From Multifurca ochricompacta (lineage: Eukaryota > Basidiomycota > Agaricomycetes > Russulales > Russulaceae): a stretch of 64,000 nt of DNA. Positions 1-11,381 of the stretch are shown here, piece after piece. The stretch's first letter is position 1, and the number at the start of each line of letters is the position of its first letter. The DNA lies in assembly GCA_022496185.1 (NCBI GenBank), contig WTXG01000004.1, positions 372,001-436,000 on the forward strand, given 5' to 3'. The notes below the pieces were generated by a model that did no database searches, had not been told where the DNA came from, and saw nothing but the letters and a program-made list of their open reading frames with translations. The translations under genes were made by a program, and so were the position numbers.

Positions 1-2883
1 GGAGGGCTGAGGGTTGCGTCCACCACGACTGCCTTGAGGATCAAATAGATCCGGATAATGCCCCAATTCGGAGTTGGACCGTGGTCCGATCGACGGTATC
101 AAGTCGTTACCCACTGTGTCTAGAGGGGAGGTTGTGGGAAGTGAGCTGGACAAGGGCAACTCGGTGCTCGGGGTAGACGATGGTGGGCCCTTGTCCAGCA
201 GGCGCCTGGCAGTCTGCGCTTCCGAGAAAACAGGAGTCGCTTGCTCAGAGTCCGGCGGAATATTAGTGTTTTTTAAGACATCAACGGAGGTTTCTTCATA
301 TTGAGGTGTAGCTTGGAACAGCTTTGCATTCAAAGGATCTTGCGCAAGTCGTGACAAGGGAACAGCTGGACCAATGTTGATGTCCTCCTTCGACATACCT
401 CGCTGCCCTTGGCGACGATCGCGATAAGGTGATGACAGGTCAACGGGGGCAATAGAACTGGTACTTGATCGGGGCTGACTTGAGGAGGTCGTCGCTGCGA
501 TAGATGTATTGACATGGAGGCTACTCTGTGGTGAGGCATGTTCGTCGTACGCCCCTGATACATAGCGCACAAGTATTTCGACCCAGCTGTCACGCTCAGT
601 ATCGCTTTCAGCACATAGAACATGTCGATGGGATCCTCCCGTGGCCTTCTTAGGCTCGATAATCAAGAAGGCATGGCGATACTCGCCCTCTTCCTCAGAT
701 TCGCGCCTATCCGCTGGCCGATGCTGGCGGCCTATCTGTGCACCAGTGATGGCAATTGAACCAAGGTGTTGACCGCCCCGCTGGAAGAGACGGAAGTCCT
801 ATCAACAAAGATGTCCGCCACACTCAAGCCCAATTACTTACACTTTCATAATATTCCAGCTGTGGGCCTTGAAGAACGAAAAACCTGGTCTTCCAGCCAC
901 CAAAATTCTTCCCGCGTTTTGTTAGGTAACCTTCCTTATAGCCTTCGCGAGCGACGGGCTTGTTTGTTTCTTTGATGACATCTGACGTCAAGAACGCAAT
1001 AATCTCATCGCTGTTCTTGACAGGCAGGTTGATGAGCGCCTGAACGTACTGCTCTAACACGGCCTACAAAATTGGGGTGAGTTTCAATCATGGGTGCTGA
1101 AAGGAGGCCATACTTTACGTTGATCGACTCTCGATGGCGCATGATCTCTCCACAGCTTCCCATCTGGTAGTTGAGGTATTCTTTTATGAATACTCCTCCC
1201 ATAACGAGAACGGATACGTTGGTCCAGTCCAAGCACATCACTGTAAAGCTTTTCAATCATGTATGGCTCCTTTTGATTCCCAGGATCAACCAGAACCACA
1301 AAGGAGAGGACATCCTTGCCACGATCGTTCGGTCTGATGGACGAATTTGTCACCGTGATACGTGTGTAGGGAAGGTCATGGGAAAGGAGAGGGAGGGCAC
1401 GGAACTGCACCTGCGACTCCTGTTCTGGGATAACACTCTGGTATGTCGACATGACGGATAAGCGTGAACCATAGACGTTTGGCGTCGGAGTGGTGGGGAT
1501 TCCGGACCGTCAACCTTACGAGCCCGCTCAATAGCCGGAATGGCTTGAGGGGTGCCTAAAGTGAGCTCGCCGTGACTTGGATTCACTGTACCAGGCGGGA
1601 GGGGGAAATCATCAGCGGCAGGAGGAAGGACCGCGAAGCGTGGCTGTTGGATGTCATCCGGGGGGTTCCTACCATCCTGAGGACTTGGTGACGTCAAACT
1701 GTGGTCAGCGGCGGAGTCATAGAGGCTGTCTGAATCTTCCAAGTCCAAGAACTCCCCATCAGACATATCTCTACGCGTGGATGACTTATCAGTGGCAGAA
1801 TCAGGTGTAATGTTTGCATTAGAACCTGGATTATGGCCCGGGCTGTGTTCTGTGGCGCGGGGACTGTGGGCTGGAGAATCAACTGCGGATGATATATACT
1901 GCTTTGCCTCGTCAGGTAAGGTTATTCTCGACTCGCGACTAGCGGCTTGCAGTTTCGCAAGAGACCTAAGACCAGATTGGCTGGATGACGGTGTTGTCTC
2001 CAAGGGTGAAGAGGTAGACGACCCAGACGCAAGTGTGTCACCAGGATGATAAGTTGTAGAAGGAGAAGCAGACTGGCTAGTGGGGGAAGTGGAGAACTCG
2101 GGGCCGTGCCAAGGCGATCAGGTATATGAAGTACTTTTGTCGAAGGGTATTGATGGGTATGGGTTGTTCCTGAGATTGCGACGGGAGGTGAACTGTATAC
2201 TGCTGGTGTAGCTGAGACGTCAAAGGCATCTTGATCAGAGAGTGAGACCGTTACAGTTGGGGGAACTCTTGATGCCGGCAACCAATCAGGGGTAAGAGCA
2301 TGCGAGATGGTGCCCAAACCTTGTAGTTGGGATATTAGCAACTGGAATGAAGGACAAGCCGAGACTGGTACAAGGTAAATAAATTGATGCGCACCTGTAT
2401 CAGCTGATTGATGGCGGGTAGGTCTAGCAGGACCCGAACTTTGAGAAGTATGCCTGTCAGAAGCTTGCCGCATTCCATTGCTGGATGAAGATGGCTTCAA
2501 CTGTTTCTCCTTCTCTCTGTAACCCCGCACTATAGCGTCCGGATTCTCCCCAAGCTTGAGTAGCTTCGCCTTGTAGGCATCCCTCTCCATTCTGACCCTC
2601 TCCAAATTTTTTTGTGAGTCGGTATAAGCGAACGGGACTTCTCGATGTGTTTCCAGAGATGGGTATTCTGGGCTGAGAGGTGGTTACGTTCAGAGATGCT
2701 CTGTTCAAGCGCACTCATAGCCGGATCCTCCGCATCTGCATGGGCAGAAAGCGCGGCTTCAAGCGAGGATAACTGATTTGTTTGAGAGGAGGACGTCGTG
2801 GAGGAAAGGGCTGAGAGACGAGTGACAGAAGTGGTTGGTAAATCGTGAGGACGTCGCGGCGAGGTGGCTGAGGCACCATTCAT
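1..2883 (-). CDS. BEM3: Bem3-like Rho GTPase-activating protein (PX-PH part; RhoGAP end outside window)
   Basis: Acts on Rho/Cdc42 GTPases in polarised growth at membranes (family knowledge). Reading leftwards from the ATG at 2881-2883 there is a Ser/Thr-rich N-terminus, a coiled coil (ERVRMERDAYKAKLLKL near 2600-2550), a long low-complexity acidic/Ser-rich linker, a PX domain (RALPLLSHDLPYTRITV and MIEKLYSDVLGLDQRIRSR, about 1420-1190), and a PH domain starting KEGYLTKRGKNFGGWKTRFF near 930 and closing ERDSWVEILVRYVSGAY near 570. The RhoGAP domain expected after the next Ser-rich linker lies beyond base 1, so the gene is partial. Several introns interrupt it. One single-base deletion seems present near 2630, where the coiled coil changes frame without splice signals. 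The PX-PH order points to Bem3 rather than other RhoGAPs. Confidence 0.85.
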
Positions 2884-3707
2884 GACTTCAAAGCGTTCGT
2901 TAACACTGTAAATATGTGTGGGTCACAAAGAGAACGGTAGCCAAAAATGCTGGGGAGGGATGAAGGGAGGGCGCGCCCACCAGAAGTGAGATGAACTAAC
3001 GGAGGTGATGCCAGCCTGACCAACTACCTATCAACCCGGGTACGACGTTTAGAGAGTAGATTAATGGTTGAAAGAAAGAAAATCAGGGGAGTCGGGGTTA
3101 AGGAAGAGAGCAAGAGCAAGGGCAAGAGCAAGCGCGAGCGAGTTAGCTCTGAGCTCTGAGCTGACTTTGACCTCTCCGTCGAGAGATCACGGCAATAGTC
3201 GCGATTGGCTCAAATGCGATTGACCTGTGCAACTCTTTGCTACACTACACCTTACACCACATGTACACTATAATGCAATTAAATGGGCTGCTTTGAACTT
3301 CCGAACCCTCTTTGATTGATTACTATATGACATATGTCCGAGCCACTTGTCTATGCAATGCATCAACCCAACACCCGGTTCATGATCGTACCGGTGATTT
3401 GGACCTCTCTTTTCTCTACCTCCATGTAGGACTTGACTTGGAATTGTGGCTTTGGTGTCTGACATTGACTGTGATTTACGATCACATCAATATTTCTTGT
3501 AATATCAACATCAACATCGACCAGCGACCGGCGCTGATCAATAATGTCGCATCGAACGATGTCGAATCGAACAACAGACAGAACGACAATTGCGGCCCGC
3601 GCACGACCGTGATCCGGCGCCAGCGTACACCTACACTTATCGTCAGGTCGAGCCAGCTGTCTTCTGCTTCTTCTACCTCAACATCTGTATAGTCTCAGAC
3701 GGGATCA
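2884..3707. promoter_or_regulatory. Divergent intergenic region between BEM3 and the serine dehydratase gene
   Basis: No convincing coding exon. It separates two genes read outwards, so both promoters should be here. Visible features are a purine-rich, imperfect CAAGAG/CAAGGG run near 3108-3140, a GAGCTCTGAGCTCTGAG duplication near 3150, and CATCAACATCAAC-type repeats near 3500. The short open frames here share no motif with known families. Confidence 0.5.
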
Positions 3708-6700
3708 ATGCTCCCGCTGAGGTCTTGTTGGAACTCTGTTCGATATATCACGCGCCTCCATCGTCTTTCTCCTCGACTGGGTTTGCCAACTGAATCGCGA
3801 TCGTTATGTAGATGCCCGCCGTCTAGAAACCTCAGCATGCTCTCACTCCGCCCTCACGAAGAGGATGACGCCGAGTCAAATTTGGAGTCAGGACTAGAGA
3901 AGCCCGAGCATGCTGTCATCTCCACCTTTGATCTTTTCAGCATTGGAGGTAATAGTTACATATCTGCTTCGAACAGACTCCTCACCATTGTGCAGTCGGT
4001 CCGAGTAGCTCACATACGGTCGGACCGATGCGTGCGGGAAATATTTTCATCAGTGACTTGCTAGAGCTCGGTTTGCTTGAGAAAGTGAGTGCTAGTTGTC
4101 GTATAAGGAAGCGCGGTAATTGAACGCTCCCCAAGGTTAGAACTATAAAGATTTCACTGTATGTTGTCCGCCACATGAGTTTAGAGAAGTATTGAAAATC
4201 ATTATCAGATATGGGTCATTGGCTGCCACAGGTGAGTACGACCCAGCTCTATGTTCGTTCCATACCACCTCGAAGATTCTAAACCTTGACGACTAGGGAA
4301 AGGGTGAGTCCAGCACCGGCGAATTCACTGGCGTGTTGATAGCTTCTGCTTGAAGTCACCATACTCCCCAAGCCATACTTCTCGGTTTAGAAGGTTGTCT
4401 CCTGCCTCTGTACCTCACCGCGTGCACTTATCCGACATGCGCAGGTTCCGATCCAGAGACAATCGACACGGGTACAATATCCTCGCGCTACACAGCCATC
4501 CAGACAAACAAGACACTCTTACTAGGAGGGAATCATCGTATCTCGTATGACATGGAACGCGACATGCTGTGGCGGTGGGATCAGGTCCTCAAGACCCACC
4601 CTAACGGTATGCGTTTCTCTGTTTTTGACGAAGATGGCGATCTTTTGGCCACCAATGAGTATTTCAGGTACAATTTTCTTGACAAGCTGACACCAGCTGG
4701 CTCCGAGTGACATCTGGAAACTAATTTAATTTAATATAGCGTCGGAGGTGGCTTCGTAGTAAATGAGAAGACAAAAGGTGGGTTTGGAAAGAAGGAGTCT
4801 ATAGCGTCATTCTGATCCCGTCTGCGGCTAGTCGATGAAAATCTTTTCTACAAGGGTGTTGACAAAAGTTCCGTGCATGGCGCACGATTGCACCAACATG
4901 TGCATGTTGTTGGAAGCTCGACTGTCGTTAGCCAGGCGTCTCCCTCAAATAGTGAACAGCCGCCATACCCCTTCAAAAGTGGAGACAACTTGCTCAATCT
5001 GACCCGCGTGCACAATGTACGGATCTATTTTGTTGTTCCATCCCCCCCGCTCGTTGTGGAGCTAAATCTGTTCGAGACACTTGATGGTCTTGGTCTCGAC
5101 ATCTGGGCATGGCCGTATCTCTTATTGCCGATTGGCTTCATGCTATAGCGCCTTCGGGATCTCTACCTCCGTTAAAATGCCATTGATCAATGCTAACGCT
5201 CTCGAGTTACAGATGACCATTGCTCAGATTGTTTACGATAATGAGCGTTCGTTTGGTTACACTGACGAAGACATTCACAACAAGGTTAGCTGGAAGTGAG
5301 AGATTCAGATGGGTTTCAATAACATCCGTGCAGCTGATGCGCATATGGGCGACCATGGATGATTGTATTCGATCCGGGGTCCACTCTCGCGAAACAACGT
5401 TGCCAGGTCGACTTGGCCTACGGCGCCGGGCCCCAATGCTATACCGGCGCCTCATGCGAGGGTAAGCGCCCCATCGCACATTGTATATCCCCTGAGAGAC
5501 ATATCCGGCCAGCTTCTACCCCGGCTTGTCGATACCACATTCTCCGGCCATTGAAAGTGGAAGCCAACCAGTCGGCGCAATAGATGGACCTGATATTAGT
5601 CTTCCTCCAAGCGATCCTTGTTCGGTAACAGATCCTGCCGGCAGCTTCAAGGACCTGAGTCACACCCACGCGGCGAGGGTGGTCGGGTCCTTCGACCATC
5701 CTATCCTGCCGGAACCGCCTGTAAGTTTTCTTTTCTTGAATTCTTCATCAGTAATCAATAATTCCATTCTGACATTCTTTTATGGTTTAGAGGAAGACCA
5801 TGATACCCGCTATGGACTTTTTATCGTGTTACGCTATCGCAGTGAACGAAGTCAACGCGAGTGGCGGGCGTATTGTCACGTCGCCAACAAATGGGGCGGC
5901 TGGCGTCATACCTGCTGTGTTAAAATATATCATAGAAGTACTTGGGTCCATTTATTTACACATCACGTCCCTGCTCAATGTTCTTCCTCTTCACAGTTCG
6001 TCAGTGATGATCCGGAAAAATCTATTAAGACATTCTTGTTAACCGCAGCTGTAGGGTGAATTTTTTATCTCCTGCCGAGACATAACTTACCATGCCATTA
6101 GGCTATTGGCATGCTTTTCAAGCGTGGCAGTACAATTTCTGCTGCAGAAGGGGGATGCCAAGCAGAAGTCGGCGGTAAGTCGGGCTGGCGTAGTATGTTC
6201 ATGGGCAGTGCCAACATCGTTTGATAGTTGCATGTTCTATGGCTAGTGCTGGATTTGCTGCATGCATGGGCGGTATACAAGTTTCTTTTGACCGACTTAT
6301 CTTTTTGATTGATGTTATTGGCCTTCCAGCAACCCCCGAGACCGTTTTGCAAGCCGCTGAAATCGGAATAGGTCCTCGTCCACCATCTTAATAAGTAAAA
6401 CGCGATGACTCAAGACCTGCAGAGCATAATCTTGGTTTGACGTGCGATCCTATCGATGGACTCGTGCAGGTTCCATGCATCGTGCGTCTCTAGGTTAATC
6501 GTTGGTCTCAGTTACTAAGCTGGTACCTTTTATCCAGGAGCGTAATAGTCTCGGAGGTATGTTGCGTGAGCCTGAAGGCATGAGCAGCCCTCACTAACAG
6601 ACTTCAGCCGTGAAAGCCGTAACGGCCGCCCAGCTCTCCATGGCCGCAGATGGCGTCTATTCAGTAACCCTAGACGAGGCTATAGAAGCCATGCGTTTGA

Positions 6701-6895
6701 CAGCTGCCGATATGAGTGTTAAGTACAAGGAAACTAGTCTATCGGTACGTGTTTTTCTCCCTGTTTCTTCCACGATCAGCTCAAGTCTATTAAATAGGGT
6801 CTCGCAGTATGTGTGGTTTGTTTGATCACGGAATTTCCTATTGACTCTCTTTGCAGACAACTGTCAAGATTCCTCTTACAGTTCCTGCATGGTAG
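3708..6895 (+). CDS. L-serine dehydratase, iron-sulfur (bacterial-type) single chain, probably mitochondrial
   Basis: Deaminates L-serine to pyruvate using a [4Fe-4S] cluster, not PLP (family knowledge). The start at 3708 gives an Arg/Ser-rich, acid-free leader of about 45 residues ([20 protein letters not shown]) of mitochondrial type. Then come the beta-domain signature [20 protein letters not shown] joined across an intron, [31 protein letters not shown], and the alpha domain: [84 protein letters not shown], ending [12 protein letters not shown]. The three cluster cysteines (GCQAE, TCDP, PCIE) are all kept. More than ten short introns are inferred, and exon phases join cleanly, so the gene looks intact. 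Ascomycete and animal serine dehydratases are mostly PLP enzymes, so a bacterial ancestry is likely (inference). Confidence 0.9.
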
Positions 6896-9800
6896 GCTAC
6901 CATTCGTTTGGGTGTCCCATTGGTGAACTTATGTCCTATTCCTCCTCCACCAGCTGAGATCACTATTTTTTTCGTCCTAGTCTTAGAATTGGGGCTAATT
7001 CCATGAAGCAATCCACTACTGGACTCGATTCTTATTTTGTTACCATCTCTAATTATGCCTTCGTACGAATGGTAGGTTTTTACGATTTGAATAGAACCAG
7101 TCCCGTACCGATACCATAGAGTACCTACGGGTCCGCCGAACCACCTAACACTCGTCTTCATTGTCATGGGTTTCCTGTCGCAACAATTGCCGTTGCCTCA
7201 GCCTCTCTGTCACTACCCTCCAGGTCCTGCTGACCTGTCACAATCACTGCACCTATGCAGAGCGCTAAATGGTTTCAGGTGAGAGTCAGCCCGGTTGGCA
7301 CATGAAAACAGTCATAGTAGAGCCAAAATGGCGAAATCATGCGAGGGCACCATCCTTAAGCGCGATACATGTCTCATGTTAGCATTTATGACGTGACGTG
7401 ATACTGGGTCTCAGATGAAAATGATGTTCGCCCTTCGCCCTTCGATTTAACAGATGCGATGCACGTGAGGTAAAGACGTTGACGCAGGCACATGGCCACG
7501 GAACGCCAAGGACACTGGAAGACGGTCTGTGAGATATCTACTTAAATGCTTCGGGGAAATATTGCTCTCACGATGCAGACGAACCCATGATTGCTACACC
7601 TGAAATCGAGAGACTTGCAAGTCGGGGAGCTTTCGTGCAGTGTAGTACGCCACCACTTTAGTGAAGCTCAGATAACTCAGTATTCGAACACAAATGAAGA
7701 AATATCAGGAAACCCGGGGCATATGGGCACAGCGCCAATCCAGACTTCTCCAACTGTGGCTTTGGGCCAATAAACATTGCTGCCCGAGAAGTCGACTTCG
7801 GCTCGACACCGACCGATGGCTAGTGCAATATCGCAAGCGTCACCGCAATTAATAGCGACGCGGAAGTCGTGTTGGCTTGTCCAGATTAAACATGGGTACA
7901 TATCAGAACCAGAAGAAAGGAGGTTTAGGCGGACAATTGGTCTTTATGCCGTTTGACAGTTACAGCGCTGAAAAGGCTATGCACCAATGAGAATGAAGCC
8001 AGAGTGAGAACATAAATAACAGGTTCAGGAGTATAACGGAGAACGAAAGTTTCCGATCCTCGTGTGTCGGCTCAAGCTCAGTTAGGATAGTTTGGTAACG
8101 AGCAAATGAATTTTCAGCAGTCAGGCGAAAGGTGACGTGAAGCCTTTCAGGTCGACTTGTCCGGAACTGACTCGGACGAATTACGATGACGGAGACCTGA
8201 CCAACTATGTTGTAGTAACCGGGGGCACTCCAATGAGTTAAGGTTTATCGTAATCGTGGTGAGAGTGGTGCGTGCAGAGGTTTGGAGTCTTGTGCCACTC
8301 GAAGGTGGTGGAGGTGACCACAGGAAGACGACATCTCCTTAGATCGAACAACTTGGACTGTTGGGGATCGACAGGAGGGGACTTGGCAGACTTTGTGGTC
8401 CCTAGAGAGCACCCGGAACGCCAGTGAGTTGCGCTTCACGAAAATGGAAAGTAGTCAGATGGGAGCAATAGTTTTGTGTGCAGGCCTGGGGACTAAATGC
8501 ATGCCATCCTACTGTAATCGCAGAACATAAGTTCGAAGATTGTCATGGATATTATATCGCCAGATGTTCGTCCCCACGAGAATAAGATCTTCTCGTTGTC
8601 CTTCGAGTGAAGGGATAGTGCCCGTCATAGACTCTACAGGTCGCCTCATTGAGTCTCTAAACGCAAGTTGCTTTCAGAGGATAAGAACACGGCCAAGACA
8701 GCCTTCGTCAGCATATAAACACGAACATCATGAGCAATAACGTGCGTGTATCCCAAGCCAACAGATGTCTGGCTGAGATTGTAGATAGGAGACAGGGGAG
8801 TACGGATGTTTATGGCGCCCTGTCCTCATACCTGATTCTAGGTGTGGTAGCGGGACGTGAGCCTATGCGTCACATACTTGACTAGGTCTTTGAGGCAGCA
8901 GATAAGGGACAAGGAGCACGTTTTCAACTAGCACAAAGTTCCTCGTCGACAGCAGTCAATTCAGAGATACAATCCATGAGTCACCCACTTATTCAACTCA
9001 TCGATGTGACTTATTATTTGGCGTGGTTCATCTCCAAAACAAATACAGCAACCTTGAGCCATTGGTGTGCCCAAGTAGCGCGCCGACCGGAACGGTGGAC
9101 AGACTCCGGGAAAGTCATAATTTGATTTGTCATGTCGGCCATCGAATTGGGGAGACATGATATGAAAGCGGAAGCTCTCTTCAAGGTGGATGACATGCCA
9201 ATTGGTGCGGTGGGATATGTGATCTTGCACTAGTCATAAACTGAGAACTACCTCATGTAAGAGGACAAAACCCGGGTGACATCCGGGAAGCCCATCCAGA
9301 TGGTTGGCGATGGGCCAGAAAGAGAGAACGCCGCCCCAACGCTGGAGTCTCTGTGGTTATAAAGCCTCGGTAGGTTATATGCAGGCCACATCTATGCCGA
9401 CTCTTCGCCGACACCACGCGGTGCACAGCAGGTTTGATTCATCCACTCCTACAAGTGGTCCTTCCTCGTGGTTGGTACCATCGAAGAACTGTATCATGGA
9501 ACGGTAATTGATGGAATTCGATGGTGCTAACTCGACGTAGCGTTTATTAAAGTAATTCAGGAAATCAGAGTGATAAGAAGTGCCAGCATGACGGCGTCAA
9601 AAAGAGTGGCACCTGGATTTGTAGTAATGGTTTCTTTAGTATTCTCGACCACTTTTGGCAGGACACCAAGCTCACCATGAGCTCAAACAGTGTTAGGATC
9701 TGAATTACATGCCCTTTTCTGTGACGGCGATATGAGGTAGCACTAACTATACCGGGACTTGCCTCGCCGTGTCAGAGAGCTGAGATTTGAAAGGCCATCA

Positions 9801-10067
9801 TGGGTAAGGAGTGCGGATGTTTCAAAGATGTCGATGTCGATGTGGACACTAGAAGAGTTCATAGCATGGACTGACGTTCTGCCCGAGCGCCCGAGACCGG
9901 TAGCTGTTCTCGGTCTGTCGGTCCGATGTCCGATGCCACATACACCTTTGAAAGCCGTAGCCGTACAAGTGGTTCAGCAGGTTGCACGGACACGTGTGAG
10001 TTCCCCCTGGCCGCACTGCACTCCATCCGAAGCCACCGACGACACAATTTTACACTGAGTTAAGTGG
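6896..10067. other. Gene-poor 3.2 kb stretch with no recognised gene
   Basis: Only short open frames occur, in all frames. The longest (minus, 6838-7167) overlaps the end of the serine dehydratase and has no recognisable motif. No transposase, reverse transcriptase, tRNA or long repeat was recognised. The right-hand third (8961-10050, minus) has the most coding-like fragments and is listed separately. Confidence 0.4.
8961..10050 (-). CDS. Possible multi-exon gene of unknown family
   Basis: On the minus strand several consecutive open fragments have protein-like composition and are separated by intron-sized gaps: one near 9970-9760 containing SSVHIDIDIFETSALL, one near 9650-9560 containing GATLFDAVMLALLITL, one near 9510-9430 containing IQFFDGTNHEEGPLVGVDE, one near 9330-9260 containing FWPIANHLDGLPGCHPGF, and the longest at 9230-8961 containing WHVIHLEESFRFHIMSPQFD and ending at a stop. 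No family was recognised. It would be divergent from the PQ-loop gene at 10068. Splice junctions were not verified, so this is a weak call that could be chance open frames. Confidence 0.2.
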
Positions 10068-11153
10068 ATGATTCCCCCGTGGCTTTCAACTTTAGCCTCG
10101 ACAGGCATGGCTATTGGACCGCCTCTTGTTTATGTAGATCAAACGGTGTCCATAATCAAGAAGAAGTTCGCTACGTGGTCTATTGGACGTATACTCCGCT
10201 GACTCCGACTGTAGAGACTCCACTGGCTTCTCTCGGGACATTTGTGCAGTTCTGTGCGCATATAATGGATTCCATAAGTTCATTGACAAACCAGTTGAGC
10301 AGGCTGCTGGCCAATATCACTCGATGCTTCTTCTGGCTTGGAGAGCGCTTTGAGTTCGCGCTCTTGATGCAGTCTATTCTGATGATTCTGTGCCAAGTAA
10401 GTTCTTCCGGTGCGTACTTAAAGAATGCTGATCTGTCTTAGCTAGCACTGTTGTACATCTGCGTTCGCTATCGCCCTCGATTAAGCTCTGAGAACCTCGG
10501 CTCATCTTCCCGACCGCTATCATTCTGGCAATGGACGACCTACTCGCAGCACATCGAGTTCCTTGCCGGCTATATGTAAGTGTACAGATTTTTCAGAGGC
10601 ATTGTTTTCTCATTCACGTCAGTGTCTTCCTTACAATTTTGGTGCTCATATTTGGTCGACTGGATGCTTTCATATGGTTACTTGGGTTTTTTGCTTTGGG
10701 GCTCGAGAGCACGCTACCACTCCCTCAATTTATTAGGTTGGTCATGCACTTCCCTCTGGGTATCCCAGTTCACGTATCCTCGTTAAGTAACTACAAGCAA
10801 AAGTCCTTGTACGGGTTCCGGGCGTCAACGCTTGTAGGTTGGGTGGGTGGGGATTTTTTCAAGTACGGTCACCTTTCGAATCACGTGTATCCTGCAAAAG
10901 TTGAAAGTTTGTAAATTTTTCAAAGAACCGTTTACTTCTTCGTGCAGGGATCGCCTCTGCAATTTAAAATTTGTGCAATTTTCCAGTTGTCAATTGACGT
11001 TGGTAAGTGGACCGGAGGTCATGTTGATCGTGCGCTAACAGCAGTTGTTTAGCAATCATTGTCCAGAGATTTGTTTATGGAAACGCGCCTCCTTCAACTA
11101 CCTTTGAAGAGGAAGATGATTTAGAGCAGTCTCTAGCTTTAGCAGAGGAATAA
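10068..11153 (+). CDS. ANY1: PQ-loop repeat membrane protein (Any1 / SLC66A2-PQLC1 family)
   Basis: The family is linked to phospholipid flippase antagonism and lipid scrambling in endosome/Golgi traffic (knowledge of yeast Any1 and human SLC66A2). The first exon starts MIPPWLSTLASTG and carries PQ-loop-like PPLVYVDQTVSIIKKK; the next tiny exon gives DSTGFSRDICAVL; then LLANITRCFFWLGERFEFAL, ALLYICVRYRPR, FWQWTTYSQHIEFLAGY, FGRLDAFIWLLGFFALGLES, the second PQ motif TLPLPQFISNYKQKSLYGFR, TLVGWVGGDFFK, SPLQFKICAIFQLSID and an acidic tail ending LAEE. Exon phases join at GT-AG sites without frameshift. Several hydrophobic helices are visible. It lies about 230 bp upstream of clathrin heavy chain on the same strand. 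Confidence 0.85.
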
Positions 11154-11381
11154 GCTTACGACTTAAAACACACGTAATAGAGTAGTGCTACTAGCCACGC
11201 ACTGACTATATGTTATATTATATCATGGCCACGGGCGCGTATAGCAAACAAGCCCAAATTGAGTTTATTGCGTTTCTCTCAAAATCCTTTTCCCTTTGCC
11301 CTAACAACTTGATTCTCTGACTCTGACGCGTCCCTTTGACGGCATTTACGACCTCCCCCATCTTTCCTCCATTGCTCCATC

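Noticed and set aside
6838..7167. Minus-strand 109-codon open frame at the end of the serine dehydratase gene
   Set aside because: Overlaps the last exon and 3' region of the dehydratase, has low-information composition and no family motif.
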